Shown here piece after piece: positions 40,301 through 49,586 of a stretch of 64,000 nucleotides of DNA (the first letter of the stretch is position 1; each line of letters begins with the position of its first letter). Below the pieces are notes generated by a model, which saw nothing but the letters and a program-made list of their open reading frames with translations, made no database searches and was not told the origin of the DNA. The position numbers and the translations under genes are program-made. The stretch lies in the NCBI RefSeq assembly GCF_026626705.1, contig NZ_JAPNKC010000001.1:6094001-6158000 (forward strand), written 5' to 3'. The stretch is from Pyxidicoccus sp. MSG2 (GTDB lineage: Bacteria; Myxococcota; Myxococcia; Myxococcales; Myxococcaceae).

Positions 40301-41796
40301 CTGCCCGGCGCCATCCAGTCGTAATCGTCGCGGCTGATGTTGAGGTAGACCTTGTAGTTCGTCGCGCCGGTGACGGCGGCCCACTGGAGCGTGGGGCGGC
40401 GGGTGTTGGTAATCATCGCGGCGTTGGCGGGCGCGGTGACGGCGAAGGCTCCGCCGACGGCGGGCGGCGCGGGCGCCACGTACGGGTCGGGGATGATGGT
40501 CCTGTCACGCCCGTCCGGGCCCGTGCCCGTCGAGTAGATTTCCACCTTCCACTCGGCGCCCTGCACCGCGAGCGCGGAGACGGACTGGCCTCGCTGCACC
40601 ACGCCGTTGGAGTCGGTGACGACCAGGCGGATGTCCGTGTTGGGCTGGGTGGGGGAGAACTGGTTCTTCGACATCGTCACCGTCGTGTTGGGCGCGAAGG
40701 TGATTTCGTAGGTGAAGGGCCCGGGCGGGTTGCGCACGGACGGCGTGGTGTTGCCCTCCTCGGGCGTCGGCGTGACGCTGATGGGCGCGGGCGAGACGTT
40801 GATTTTCGCGTAGGCCAGCTCGGGGAACATGAGCTTCACCGTCTGGTTCGTCGTCTGCGGGGGCGGGTTGTTGGGGCCGCCGCCGGGCGCGTACACCTCG
40901 AAGGACCAGAGCGAGTAGCCGTAGCCGGTGCCGCGCTCGATGCCGCGCATGCGCACGTAGCGGGCGGTGCCCGTCACGGTGATGGTGCGCAGGCCCGCCG
41001 CGCCGTTGGTGACGTTGGGCGCGAGCGCCGACCAGTTCGCATCGTCGTTGGAGCCCTCAATCGCGTACGTCTTGCCGTAAGCGCCCTCCCAGTTGAGCAC
41101 CACCGAGCCCAGCGCCTGCGGCGAGCCGAGGTCCACGCGAATCCACTGCGCTTCCAGCGGTTCGGAGGACCAGCGCGTGTTGACGTCGCCGTCGAACGCG
41201 TATCCCGGCGCGAGCTGAGGCGCGTTGACCTCCACGCTGGACGCGGTGGCGGGCCGGCCCTTCGCGAGGTCACCCGTCGCGCCGGTGCCGCTGTACACGG
41301 CGAGCTCCCACAGTGAGTAGCCGTACTCCACCACGCCGCGCACCTGGCCGAGGATGCGCACGTAGCGGCCGGTGGCCGTCAGCGCGAGGTCATCCGTGCC
41401 GCCGTCGCCGTCGGTGACGACGCGCGCGTTCTGCCAGTTGGCCCCGTCCGTGGAGACCTGCACGGTGTAGCCCTTGCCGTAGGCCGTCTCCCAGGTGAGC
41501 ACCACGCGGCCGATGCTCGTGCTCGCGCCGAGGTCGACCTGAATCCACTCATTCGTGGTGAAGGCGCTGCCCCACCGCGTGGTGGCGATGCCGTCCACCG
41601 CGTAGCTGCCGGGGAGGCCGGCCTCCGCGGAGGACGTCGTCACCGGCTTGTTGAGGGCCAGGTTCACCGTCCCCACCTGGGCCTCGGCGGAAGGCGCGAA
41701 GGCCATGACTCCCACGACAGCGAATACCGCGCACGCCCGGGCCAACCACGAGCCGGGGCCTTGCGCTCCCTGCACACGTCGCGTCAGCACACTCAT
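37327..41796 (-). CDS. secreted multidomain GH3 glycoside hydrolase
   Basis: 1489 residues. Signal peptide, then two F5/8 type C (discoidin/CBM32-like) domains (about 43-305, each ending GYSLWxxxVY), a linker/Fn3-like region, a GH3 domain (about 560-1150), Fn3/Ig-like repeats, a third discoidin domain (about 1320-1440) and a final Ig-like cap. GH3 features are WVTTKHWPGQGAGGEAG and the nucleophile Asp in GVICSDWLPSGAWS (about residue 824). The gene family contains exo-beta-glucosidases; here a beta-glucan substrate is likely. It probably degrades prey, plant or fungal walls outside the cell. The start at 41796 has no strong Shine-Dalgarno. Confidence 0.88.
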   Translation of the reverse strand: MSVLTRRVQGAQGPGSWLARACAVFAVVGVMAFAPSAEAQVGTVNLALNKPVTTSSAEAGLPGSYAVDGIATTRWGSAFTTNEWIQVDLGASTSIGRVVLTWETAYGKGYTVQVSTDGANWQNARVVTDGDGGTDDLALTATGRYVRILGQVRGVVEYGYSLWELAVYSGTGATGDLAKGRPATASSVEVNAPQLAPGYAFDGDVNTRWSSEPLEAQWIRVDLGSPQALGSVVLNWEGAYGKTYAIEGSNDDANWSALAPNVTNGAAGLRTITVTGTARYVRMRGIERGTGYGYSLWSFEVYAPGGGPNNPPPQTTNQTVKLMFPELAYAKINVSPAPISVTPTPEEGNTTPSVRNPPGPFTYEITFAPNTTVTMSKNQFSPTQPNTDIRLVVTDSNGVVQRGQSVSALAVQGAEWKVEIYSTGTGPDGRDRTIIPDPYVAPAPPAVGGAFAVTAPANAAMITNTRRPTLQWAAVTGATNYKVYLNISRDDYDWMAPGSLLDRYTLMTTTTGTSWTLTSDLADRWTYKWYVVATLPSGNTSRSDLRSFSVYLPVVETAADAVPLINGMRDLNKNGQIEPYEDWHNPITTRVNDLMSRMTLHEKALQMFYEAKTVPEAGFTMGPLSPEDIVSFQRASAATRLGIPHIDAGDSIHGYKTSWPTQPALAAARDLDTVYEVGDMQRREQLAVGSRGTLSPLAEVGTKVLYPRIQEGNGEDADLAAGITRAIVAGLQGGPEVNPHSIWVTTKHWPGQGAGGEAGITYDGTTIHYHMRPWHAAIEAGTSGIMPGYAGSWLLGPEGYGAGDNPGILNYLRQKLGYTGVICSDWLPSGAWSRSANAGSDVMGGANPAQMGAFESEVPASRIDEAVRRILDLKFRLGIFEDPYRGGLAGTSQWHTADHKALVRRAAANAMTLLKNDGALPLRLAAGSSIVIAGPRADDPSCMVTWRSDFHGTEFGDLTIYQAVKQRAEAAGITVYKDNAPAGVTPNAAIVVVGESYFTHGTEWDKEKPYLPGDPIGPAHDAKWGNQYGVITSFKSRNIPTTTVVILPRPYVLTNVVPQTNALLLAYRPGDSGGPAVADILFGDVFPRGMLPWQLPRDMNQVGTDVETGQLEQWDLPFDLGATAAQRAEIRSRIAQGLPVQPIYGNPLFQYGAGIQGFGLSDSTPPTAFTLTTPTPGSTITTKPTFTWTASSDPQTGIHRYEVFLDGNPFPVATTKTPSASLTSTAIGNGAHTWFVKAYNWAGGVTTSATATFTMNDTTPPVAFTALVPAAGSTAPGTITTFIWEQTTDVGAGVSQYVLNVDGTDRSPTATPRAYVGTTTNLALGRNVAATSNEFGSPNDAVDGNAATRWSSRIDVANPDTESITVDLGGVYSIKRVRLSWEAAYGRQYVVETSLDGATGWQTLRSVTTGDGGEDDLTALSGVGRYVRMRGVQRATGYGYSLWEFEVYGVGTEQLSITGLNAGSHTWRVRAVDGAGNSTQSNGPITFTK

Positions 41797-41894
41797 AGGG
41801 GAAAAGCGGACCACTGGAGAAAGTGGGGGAGGGGGGCGGCGGACACCGGTCGAGGAGGCGCTACGTCCGAGTGGTCCTTTCCTTTCTGGTCGGG

Positions 41895-41936
41895 ATTTTA
41901 ATTGTTCGGACTCTGAATAAAGTCAAACCAGGTCCA
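41895..41936 (-). promoter_or_regulatory. possible promoter of the GH3 gene
   Basis: On the minus strand TTGACT (41931-41936) is followed, after 17-20 bases, by AATTAAAAT, in the most AT-rich stretch for kilobases around and 100 bases upstream of the GH3 start. The -10 spacing is not ideal, so this is a tentative sigma-70-type promoter. Confidence 0.35.
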
Positions 41937-42145
41937 GATAACGCGGCAAGTCAGGACTTCCCCGTGGGCGCGGGCGCGCGCGGAAAACCGCAGTCCGGAC
42001 GGGCATCTACCGGGCTGCTACTGCCTTCGGGTTGCAGTGGAAGAAAGATGGCGGCGGGCGCCCTCGCGTGGGGGCGCCGCGGGCACGCCGGGGCCGCCGC
42101 GCCTGGAAGGGCATCCGCGGTTCGCGATGCCGGGGCGCGGGAGGC

Positions 42146-42169
42146 GCCTCCGCGTGCGGACGCGGAGGC
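42146..42169. terminator. stem-loop downstream of msrA
   Basis: GCCTCCGCGT and ACGCGGAGGC are exact inverted copies around GCGG, 43 bases past the minus-strand msrA stop. No U-tract. Confidence 0.45.
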
Positions 42170-42211
42170 CGGGCCCGGGGACGCGAAGCCGCGCCCCGAG
42201 CGACAGCAGGC

Positions 42212-42868
<657 letters not shown>

Positions 42869-42993
42869 GCCCCAGGAATAGCGACCTTGGCGCCCGGTTT
42901 CACCCCCAGACGGAGCAGGCGGCCGACCGGAGGGTGGAAGGCCCGTTCCGACGGTGGGCCGCCCTGTGTCCCTGGACTACGGTGTCCCCCCAC

Positions 42994-44631
42994 ATGCGCT
43001 CAACACTGACCGCTGCCCTCCTCTGTGTCCTCCCCTCCCTGGCCTTCGCCGCGAAGGACTCGCGCTGCCAGGGCACCCCCAAGGCCCGCGCCGCCCGCTT
43101 CTCCGAGGCGGCGATGAAGGGTGCCCCCGCCGCCGAGCGCTACGCCGCCTACGTCCAGACCTGCGCCCTGGACGAGGTGGTGGAGCTGACGAAGCAGCTC
43201 GTGCGCTTCAAGACGGTCAGCAGCGAGCTGCCCGCCGCGAAGAGCCCCGCCATCGCCGACATGGGCCGCTTCCTCCAGAAGTGGGCGAAGGCGCACGGCA
43301 TGACGTACCGCGCCGTGGGCACCAACGACGTCTTCGAGCTGTCCTGGGGCGAGGGCGCGCCGCAGCTGGGGCTCGTGTTCCACGGCGACGTGGTGCCCGC
43401 CCCCGCGCACGAGTGGAAGAAGCCTCCCTTCGAGCCCTACGTCCAGGACGGCCGCCTCTACGGCCGTGGCGTGGAGGACGACAAGGGCCCTCTGGCCCAG
43501 GCGCTGGTGGCGCTCGACTTCGCGCGGCAGCTCGGCCTGAAGCCCCAGGGGCGCGTGCTGGTCATCGTCGGCAACGGCGAGGAGAGCGACTGGTCGGGCA
43601 TGACGAAGTACGCGGCCTCCGAGCCCAAGGCCACGCACGTCATCTCCGTGGACTCCAACTACCCGGTGGTGGCCGCGCAGTCCGGCTTCGTCGCGTGGAG
43701 CCTGGAGGCCCCCGTGGGCGAGCCGGTGAAGGGCGCGGGGGCGAATGCCACCCTGCGCGCGGTGGACGTCACCGGCGGCGAGTTCCTCACCCAGGTGCCC
43801 GGCGCCGCCACGCTGAAGCTGGCGCCCGCCACGGGCCGCACCGCCGAGCAGGCCCTGGCGGACGTGCAGGCCGCGGTGACGGCGGAGCAGGGCGCTCGTG
43901 CCACGCTCCAGGCCGACGTGAAGCGCGACGGTGACACCGTGGTGCTCACCACGCACGGCAAGGCGGTGCACGCGTCCATCGCCGACGAGGGCCACAACGC
44001 GATGTGGGACCTGGCCGCCGTGGCCGCGCGCCTGCCGCTGGAGGACAACGGCATCGCCGCCATGCTGCGCGTGGTGGCCCGCCGCTTCGACGGAGACCAC
44101 TTCGGGCAGAAGCTGGGCGTGGCGTACAAGGACGACGGCCTCATGGGCCCGCTCCTCTCCGCGCCCACCGTGCTGCGCGTGGCGGACGGAAAAGTCACCC
44201 TGGGCGTCAACATGCGCCGGCCGCAGGGGAAGGACGCCGCGGCCTTCAATGCCACGCTCGACCAGGCGGCGAAGCTGGTGGGCGAGGACACCGGCGGCCG
44301 CGTGAAGGAGGCCGACGGCCGCTACGTGGGCGATGCGCACGTGGCGGACACGTCCGGCACGCTCGTCACCACGCTGCTCGACGTCTACAAGCGCCACAAG
44401 AACGCCCCGGACGTGAAGCCCGGCTCCGTGCGCGGTGGCACCTACGCGCGTCTGTTCCCCAAGGGCGTGGACTTCGGGCCCGGCTTCCCCGGCGAGCTGT
44501 ACACCGGCCACGCGCCGGACGAGTCCATCTCCCTGGAGAGCCTGGACGCCGGCACGCGCATGCTGGCCGACGCCGTGCACACGCTGGTCCTGGCGCCCCC
44601 GGCTCCCCAGCAGGCTCCGGCGACGAAGTAG
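42994..44631 (+). CDS. secreted M20-family dipeptidase
   Basis: 545 residues with signal peptide (LTAALLCVLPSLAFAAK). Zinc-peptidase motifs are VFHGDVVPA, YGRGVEDDKGP and GNGEESDWSGM, matching the M20 PepV/Xaa-His dipeptidase group: the second motif supplies the bridging Asp and the third the catalytic Glu-Glu. A lid domain lies between. The last 100 residues (GGTYARLFPKGVDFGPGFPG and GHAPDESI) supply the final His ligand. It should act in the periplasm or outside the cell on short peptides. The start at 42994 gives the signal peptide directly. Confidence 0.9.
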   Translation: MRSTLTAALLCVLPSLAFAAKDSRCQGTPKARAARFSEAAMKGAPAAERYAAYVQTCALDEVVELTKQLVRFKTVSSELPAAKSPAIADMGRFLQKWAKAHGMTYRAVGTNDVFELSWGEGAPQLGLVFHGDVVPAPAHEWKKPPFEPYVQDGRLYGRGVEDDKGPLAQALVALDFARQLGLKPQGRVLVIVGNGEESDWSGMTKYAASEPKATHVISVDSNYPVVAAQSGFVAWSLEAPVGEPVKGAGANATLRAVDVTGGEFLTQVPGAATLKLAPATGRTAEQALADVQAAVTAEQGARATLQADVKRDGDTVVLTTHGKAVHASIADEGHNAMWDLAAVAARLPLEDNGIAAMLRVVARRFDGDHFGQKLGVAYKDDGLMGPLLSAPTVLRVADGKVTLGVNMRRPQGKDAAAFNATLDQAAKLVGEDTGGRVKEADGRYVGDAHVADTSGTLVTTLLDVYKRHKNAPDVKPGSVRGGTYARLFPKGVDFGPGFPGELYTGHAPDESISLESLDAGTRMLADAVHTLVLAPPAPQQAPATK

Positions 44632-44640
44632 GGCCCCCGC

Positions 44641-44664
44641 GCCCCCGCTCACCCGGGCGGGGGC
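44641..44664. terminator. bidirectional stem-loop
   Basis: GCCCCCGC and GCGGGGGC pair exactly around 8 bases between the M20 stop and the convergent histidine-kinase end, including the kinase stop codon in the loop. No U-tract. Confidence 0.5.
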
Positions 44665-46691
44665 ACGCGAGGCCAGTGCACGGTGAATGTGGTGCCGTCT
44701 TGCGCCGTGGAACGCACCTCCACGCTGCCGCCGTGCACCCCGGCAATCTGGCTGACGATGTAGAGCCCCAGCCCCAGGCTGCGCTTCTGCTTCGCGGTGT
44801 CCGGCGGGCCGAGGTACGTCTTGAACGGGTCGAAGATGCGCGCCATCAGCTCGGCGGGAATCGGCTCGCCGAGGTTGTGCACCTCCAGCACCACCTCGTC
44901 GGGCTCGCCCCGGACGCAGGTGCGCACCGGGGCTTCGTTCAGCCCGTGCTGAATCGCGTTGGACACCAGGTTGCCCAGCACCTGGGACACGCGGTCCGGG
45001 TCCCAATCCCCCCACGTGTCGCCGTGCGCCTCGAAGTGGAGCTGGCGCTCCGGTTGGCTGACCTGCAGCTCCTCCAGCGCGGCCTGGCACGCCTCGGCCA
45101 TGTTCATGCGCTGGCGCGCCACCGGAATCCCGCCGCCCAGCCGGCTGCGCGCGAAGTCGAGGATGTCGTTGATCATCCGCCCCATTCGCGCGGTGGCCTT
45201 GCGGATGCGGTCCACCGCGCGTCGCTCCGGCGCTCCCAACGCCTCCGCCCGCGACAACTGGAAGGCCGATGCGCTGATGGCGTTGAGCGGGTTGCGCAGG
45301 TCGTGTCCCAGCACCGCGAGGAGCTGCTCGCGGAAGTCCACCGCCTGCCGGAGCGCGGCCTCCGACTGCTTGTGCTCGGTGATGTCCACCACGGCGCAGC
45401 CCAGGCCCAGCACCTCGCCCAGTGCGGTGCGCACCGGGTAGAAGCTGGCCTGCCACCTGCGGCCTCCACCCCTCGGTGCGGAATTGGGCAGGCTGTACTC
45501 GAAGGCTCGCACCGGCTCGCCCGTCTCGAGCGCGCGGCGGAGGATGGGCTCCACCGTGTCCGCGACCCCGTGCAGGTGGACTTCGCGGAAGGAGCGGTCC
45601 TGGTGCCCGTCCAGCGGCAGGCCGTTGATGTCCGCCATGGCCTGGTTGAGGCGCACGTAGCGCAGCTCCGTGTCCAGGAAGGCGATGCCCACGGGCGTGG
45701 CGGCCAGCAGCGCGTCCAGTTGCGCGAGCGAGCGCTGCGCCTCCACGCGCGCGGCGCGCTCATCCGCCCGCAGCCGGGCCTGGACGAGGTAGGCGGTGGC
45801 GCGCTGGGCGATGCTGCGGAACAGCAGGGTGTCCGGGTCGGAGAAGATGAAGGCGGTGCGCGAGCCCATGTACGCCACGCCCAGCAGCCGCTCGTCCTCC
45901 ATCAGGGGCACGCCGTAGACGGCGCGCAACCCCGGCTCCCGGAGCGAGGGCAGCAACACGCGCGGGTCCGTGGTGGCCGAGCGCAGCGCCTGCGCCTTGC
46001 AGGTGGTGGCCACCTGGCCCATGAAGCCCTCGTCGCGCCGCAGGGAGCTGCCGAGGGCCCTGTCCGCCCCCAGCCCCACCGCGGCGCGCACCACCAGCCG
46101 GTCTCCCTCCAACATCATCACCGCCGCCGTGTCCACCGCGAGCGCGGACTCCATCAGCACGGTGAGCAGCCGCATCAGGAGCGTGTCCGCGGGTGGGTTG
46201 TCCAACGTGGCCTGCGTCATGCGGTCCAGCGCCTGGAGGATGCGCTGACGGGCCTGCGAGAAGCACGTCATGGTGCGCGTGACGACGCGGTCCAGCGCTT
46301 CCTCCAGCCGCTCCAGTTCGCCCGGCGCCAGCCCGCGCGGCTCGGCCTCCAGCCGGCGCAGGATGCACTTGCGCAAGAGCGCGTACTCGGACGCCACCTC
46401 GCCCAGGTCGAAACCCTGGTCCAGACGTATCACCGCGTGCTCGTCCCACAGCGCGGTGCCGAGCCCCTCGGGGCCATGCTCGATGACCTCGGCCAGCGCG
46501 AGGAGCAACTCCGGCATGTGGTCCATGAGCCAGGAGTGCCGCTCCGCGCGGTCCGCGTGGAGCGCGTGCATCCCCTGCTCCCAGTCGGACAGGAGCACGG
46601 CGCGATGCGCGCGCAGGAAGTCAGCGGCCCGGAGCGTCCTCGCCCCACCGGGCTCCTCTTTATTCACGGAGCGTGAATCCGGCTCCAGCAT
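44649..46691 (-). CDS. sensor histidine kinase, RsbRD_N-GAF-PAS-HisKA-HATPase
   Basis: 680 residues, soluble. The first about 165 residues (FLRAHRAVLLSDWEQGM... LGEVASEYALLRKCILR) match the RsbRD N-terminal sensor domain. A GAF domain follows (about 175-315), then a PAS (about 335-455, with AFLDTELRYVRLNQAMADINGL), HisKA with phospho-acceptor His in LLAVLGHDLRNPLNA (about residue 462) and a HATPase domain with DPDRVSQVLGNLVSNAIQHG and SLGLGLYIVSQIAG. No response regulator is adjacent, so it is an orphan kinase. The signal sensed is unknown. Confidence 0.92.
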   Translation of the reverse strand: MLEPDSRSVNKEEPGGARTLRAADFLRAHRAVLLSDWEQGMHALHADRAERHSWLMDHMPELLLALAEVIEHGPEGLGTALWDEHAVIRLDQGFDLGEVASEYALLRKCILRRLEAEPRGLAPGELERLEEALDRVVTRTMTCFSQARQRILQALDRMTQATLDNPPADTLLMRLLTVLMESALAVDTAAVMMLEGDRLVVRAAVGLGADRALGSSLRRDEGFMGQVATTCKAQALRSATTDPRVLLPSLREPGLRAVYGVPLMEDERLLGVAYMGSRTAFIFSDPDTLLFRSIAQRATAYLVQARLRADERAARVEAQRSLAQLDALLAATPVGIAFLDTELRYVRLNQAMADINGLPLDGHQDRSFREVHLHGVADTVEPILRRALETGEPVRAFEYSLPNSAPRGGGRRWQASFYPVRTALGEVLGLGCAVVDITEHKQSEAALRQAVDFREQLLAVLGHDLRNPLNAISASAFQLSRAEALGAPERRAVDRIRKATARMGRMINDILDFARSRLGGGIPVARQRMNMAEACQAALEELQVSQPERQLHFEAHGDTWGDWDPDRVSQVLGNLVSNAIQHGLNEAPVRTCVRGEPDEVVLEVHNLGEPIPAELMARIFDPFKTYLGPPDTAKQKRSLGLGLYIVSQIAGVHGGSVEVRSTAQDGTTFTVHWPRVPPPG

Positions 46692-46980
46692 CGCCGACCT
46701 CCCGAGGCCCTGCTCGCCCCAGCCACCTCCGCCTCAATGTTGGGCACGATGGAAGCGGCGCGCCCTGCCCTCGCGTCCCGGTGAAGGCGCACTCCCGGGC
46801 GCCACGTCGTGCCGCCGCCGTACGGGCCCGCGGCGCTGCGCCCGCCGGGGCCGGCTGCCTCCCCCCGCGGGGCGACGCACCCTCGTCCAGGGGACACTTC
46901 GTCCACCGGCGGGCGCTTGCCGCGCGCGAGGTGCACGGGGCGCTGGGGGGACGGAGCCGCTGGCGTTAGGTTGGGTGAAG

Positions 46981-47943
46981 ATGCGCACCCTCCTGCTGAA
47001 TCGCTCCGACGTGTCCCGCAACCTCCAGGCGCTCACCCTGCTGGAGGACATGCGTGAGGCCTTCCGCACCGATGCTCTCGCCCGCACGGTGGCCCCCCAG
47101 CGCGCGCGCGGGCCCCTGCACGCGGAGGGCACCGCGCTGGTGCTCTTCCCCGGCAGCCTGCCCGGCATCCCCGCCTATACGGTGAAGGTGCACGCGAAGT
47201 TCCCCGGGCAGACGCCGGCCATCCAGGGCGTGGTGCAGTTGCACGACCTGGCCACGGGCGCGCTGCTGGCCATCATGGACTCCGGCCACCTGACGGCGGT
47301 GCGCACGGGCGTGGTGGGCGCGCTGTCGGCGGACGTGCTGGCGCGGCCGGACGCGAGCCGGGTGGCGCTCATCGGCACGGGGCGGCAGGCGGTGCTCCAG
47401 CTCAAGTCGCTGCGGCTGGTGCGCTCGCTGGAGCACGTGCGCGTCCATGACACGGATGCCGAGCGGGCGCTCGCCTTTGCCACGCGCATGTACCAGGAGC
47501 TGAACCTGCCGGTGCGCATGGAGGAGTCGGTGGCGGACGCGGTGGCGGACGCGGACATCGTCGTGACGTCGACGTGGAGCCGGGAGCCCTTCCTGCACCC
47601 CGGCATGCTGCGGCCGGGCACGCACGTCATCACCCTGGGCGCGGACGAGCCGGGCAAGGCGGAGGTGTCCGCGGAGGTGCTGAAGGCATCCCTCTTCGTG
47701 GTGGACCACCGGGGGCTGGCCGTCAGCGGCGGCGCGGCGGGCGGCGTGGGGCTGGGCGAGGACGCCATCCACGCGGAGCTGGGGGAAGTCATCGCGGAGC
47801 TGAAGCCGGGGCGCACGTCGCCAGAGCAGGTGACGGTGTTCGGCGCGGTGGGGCTGCCGTTCCAGGACCTGGCGGCCGCGTGGCACGTGTACCAGTCGGC
47901 ACAGGGCGACGACGCGCTGCAGGGCGTGGACTTCAGCGCATGA
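46981..47943 (+). CDS. ornithine cyclodeaminase/mu-crystallin family protein
   Basis: 320 residues. YTVKVHAKFPGQTPAIQGVVQLHDLATGALLAIMDSGHLTAVRTG is the substrate/NAD region, and VALIGTGRQAVLQLKSL the dinucleotide-binding motif. The fold is shared by ornithine cyclodeaminase, alanine dehydrogenase (archaeal), lysine cyclodeaminase and imine reductases, so the reaction cannot be named. The ATG at 46981 opens the family-length protein; the frame is open far upstream. Its stop overlaps the MFS start as ATGA, so the pair is co-translated. Confidence 0.87.
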   Translation: MRTLLLNRSDVSRNLQALTLLEDMREAFRTDALARTVAPQRARGPLHAEGTALVLFPGSLPGIPAYTVKVHAKFPGQTPAIQGVVQLHDLATGALLAIMDSGHLTAVRTGVVGALSADVLARPDASRVALIGTGRQAVLQLKSLRLVRSLEHVRVHDTDAERALAFATRMYQELNLPVRMEESVADAVADADIVVTSTWSREPFLHPGMLRPGTHVITLGADEPGKAEVSAEVLKASLFVVDHRGLAVSGGAAGGVGLGEDAIHAELGEVIAELKPGRTSPEQVTVFGAVGLPFQDLAAAWHVYQSAQGDDALQGVDFSA

Positions 47944-49313
47944 GGGCCTGGGATGCGCTGCTCACGCGCCTGGGGCTGACCCGGCCGGAGCTCCGCGCGT
48001 GGGCGCTGTACGACTGGGCCAACTCCGCCTACGTCACCACCGTCATCGCGGTGGTGTTCCCGCTGTACTACGCGTCGGTGGTGTCGGACGGGCTGCCGCG
48101 CGAGGTGGCCACCGCGCGCTTCGCCACCGCCACCTCCGTGGCGCTGGCCGTGGTGGCGCTGCTGTCGCCAATCCTGGGCGCGCTGAGCGACAGGGCGGGG
48201 CGGCTCAAGCAGCTGTTGGGCGGCTTCCTGGTGCTGGGCGTGCTGGCCACGGTGGGGCTGTCCGGGGTGGGGCGCGGCGACTGGGCCTGGGGGCTGGTGC
48301 TCTTCGGCCTGGGCAATGTGGGGTTGACGGGCAGCATCGTCTTCTACGACGCGCTCTTGCGGCACATCGCCCGGGACGACGAGCTGGACCGGGTGTCCAC
48401 CGGGGGCTACGCGCTGGGCTACCTGGGCGGAGGACTGCTGCTGGCGGCGCAGTTGGTGCTGCTGCTCCAGCCGCACTGGTTCGGGCTGCCGGACGCGGCG
48501 GCGGCGTCGCGCGTGGCCTTCCTGTCCGTGGCGGTGTGGTGGGCGGGCTTCTCGGTGCCCCTGTTCCTGCGGATTCCGGAGCCGAAGCCGGTGCACAACG
48601 GCCGCGACAGGCGCGTGTCCCTGCGCGGCACGTTCCTCCAGTTGGGCCAGACGTTGAAGGGGCTGCGCGCGCACCGGCAGGCGTTGCTGCTGCTGGTGGC
48701 GTACCTGCTCTACAGCGACGGCATCGGCACCATCATCCGGCTGTCCACGCTGTACGGGACGGAGCTGGGCATCGGCCGTGGGGCGCTGATTGGAGCGCTG
48801 CTGCTGACGCAGGTGGTGGGCGTGCCGTGCGCGGTGCTGTTCGGCCGTGGGGCGGCGCGGGTGGGGGCGAAGCCGGCGCTGATGCTGGCGCTGGCGGTGT
48901 ACGTGGGGGTGACGTTCCTGGGCTACTTCATGCGCACGGCGGCGCACTTCTTCGCGCTGGCGCTGCTGGTGGGCATGGTGCAGGGCGGCAGCCAGGCATT
49001 GAGCCGCTCGCTGTTCGCGCAGATGGTGCCGCGCGACAGGGCGGCGGAGTTCTTCGGCCTCTTCAGCGTCTTCGAGAAGGTGACGGCGGTGGCGGGCCCG
49101 CTGGTGTTCGCGGCCACGGTGGAGCTGACGGGCTCCAGTCGGCAGGCGGTGCTGTCGCTGCTCGTCTTCTTCGCCGCGGGTGCGGCGGTGCTGTGGCGCG
49201 TGGACGTGGAGGCGGGACGGCGCGCGGCCCGCGAGGCGGAGGCGCGCGCCGGCTGGGGCGAGGCACCGCTGACGGACGGCGCCCCGAACGGTGTGCCTGG
49301 AGACCGGGCGTAG
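47940..49313 (+). CDS. MFS transporter, UMF1/Atg22-like
   Basis: 457 residues with twelve hydrophobic segments. ALYDWANSAYVTTVIAVVFPLYY is the UMF1/Atg22 signature, with DRAGRLKQLLG in loop 2-3 and MVQGGSQALSRSLFAQMVPRDRAAEFFGLFSVFEK in the second half. Relatives export amino acids or remain uncharacterised. Coupling to an ornithine-cyclodeaminase-like gene suggests it handles the amino-acid-derived substrate or product of that enzyme. A small hairpin covers the stop codon. Confidence 0.88.
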   Translation: MRAWDALLTRLGLTRPELRAWALYDWANSAYVTTVIAVVFPLYYASVVSDGLPREVATARFATATSVALAVVALLSPILGALSDRAGRLKQLLGGFLVLGVLATVGLSGVGRGDWAWGLVLFGLGNVGLTGSIVFYDALLRHIARDDELDRVSTGGYALGYLGGGLLLAAQLVLLLQPHWFGLPDAAAASRVAFLSVAVWWAGFSVPLFLRIPEPKPVHNGRDRRVSLRGTFLQLGQTLKGLRAHRQALLLLVAYLLYSDGIGTIIRLSTLYGTELGIGRGALIGALLLTQVVGVPCAVLFGRGAARVGAKPALMLALAVYVGVTFLGYFMRTAAHFFALALLVGMVQGGSQALSRSLFAQMVPRDRAAEFFGLFSVFEKVTAVAGPLVFAATVELTGSSRQAVLSLLVFFAAGAAVLWRVDVEAGRRAAREAEARAGWGEAPLTDGAPNGVPGDRA

Positions 49314-49319
49314 CCCGGT
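49303..49319. terminator. hairpin at the MFS stop codon
   Basis: ACCGGGC and GCCCGGT pair exactly around GTA and include the TAG stop. It lies between convergent genes. Small and without a U-tract, so only a weak candidate. Confidence 0.35.
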
Positions 49320-49343
49320 GTGTCCGAAGCCCGGGCGTAGCCG

Positions 49344-49586
49344 TCACTGGTGGATGGGAGGCACTTCCCGCGGCGCGGCGAAGAGGCTGTCGCGGCCGTG
49401 GTTGAGCACCACCTCGCCGTGGAGCACCTCGCGCACGTCCTCGATGGCGACGGCGAAGTCATGGTGGCGGAAGATTCCCTTCTCCACGATGAGCTCCTTG
49501 TCGTTCATGTCGACGATGCGGCCGATGGTGTGGCCGTCATTGCCCCGGACCTTCATCCCCTTGTGGATTTCCGAACGGTTGAACAT
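49344..49586 (-). CDS. DUF2171 (PRC-barrel-like) protein
   Basis: 80 residues. IHKGMKVRGNDGHTIGRIVDMNDKELIVEKGIFRHHDFAVAIEDVREV is the DUF2171 pattern, a small beta-barrel related to PRC domains. The start at 49586 follows GGGGAG. A much longer frame upstream lies antisense to the GH15 gene and is a shadow. Function unknown. Confidence 0.82.
   Translation of the reverse strand: MFNRSEIHKGMKVRGNDGHTIGRIVDMNDKELIVEKGIFRHHDFAVAIEDVREVLHGEVVLNHGRDSLFAAPREVPPIHQ

Larger units (their letters stand above)
41797..42211. other. 415-bp intergenic region
   Basis: No gene. It holds an AT-rich promoter-like stretch for the GH3 gene (41895-41936) and, near the msrA end, a perfect stem-loop at 42146-42169. 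The remainder is GC-rich and featureless to my reading. Confidence 0.6.

Noticed and set aside
43000..45456. 818-codon minus-strand ORF across the M20 and histidine-kinase genes
   Set aside because: Out-of-frame shadow of both genes; its translation lacks any family motif.
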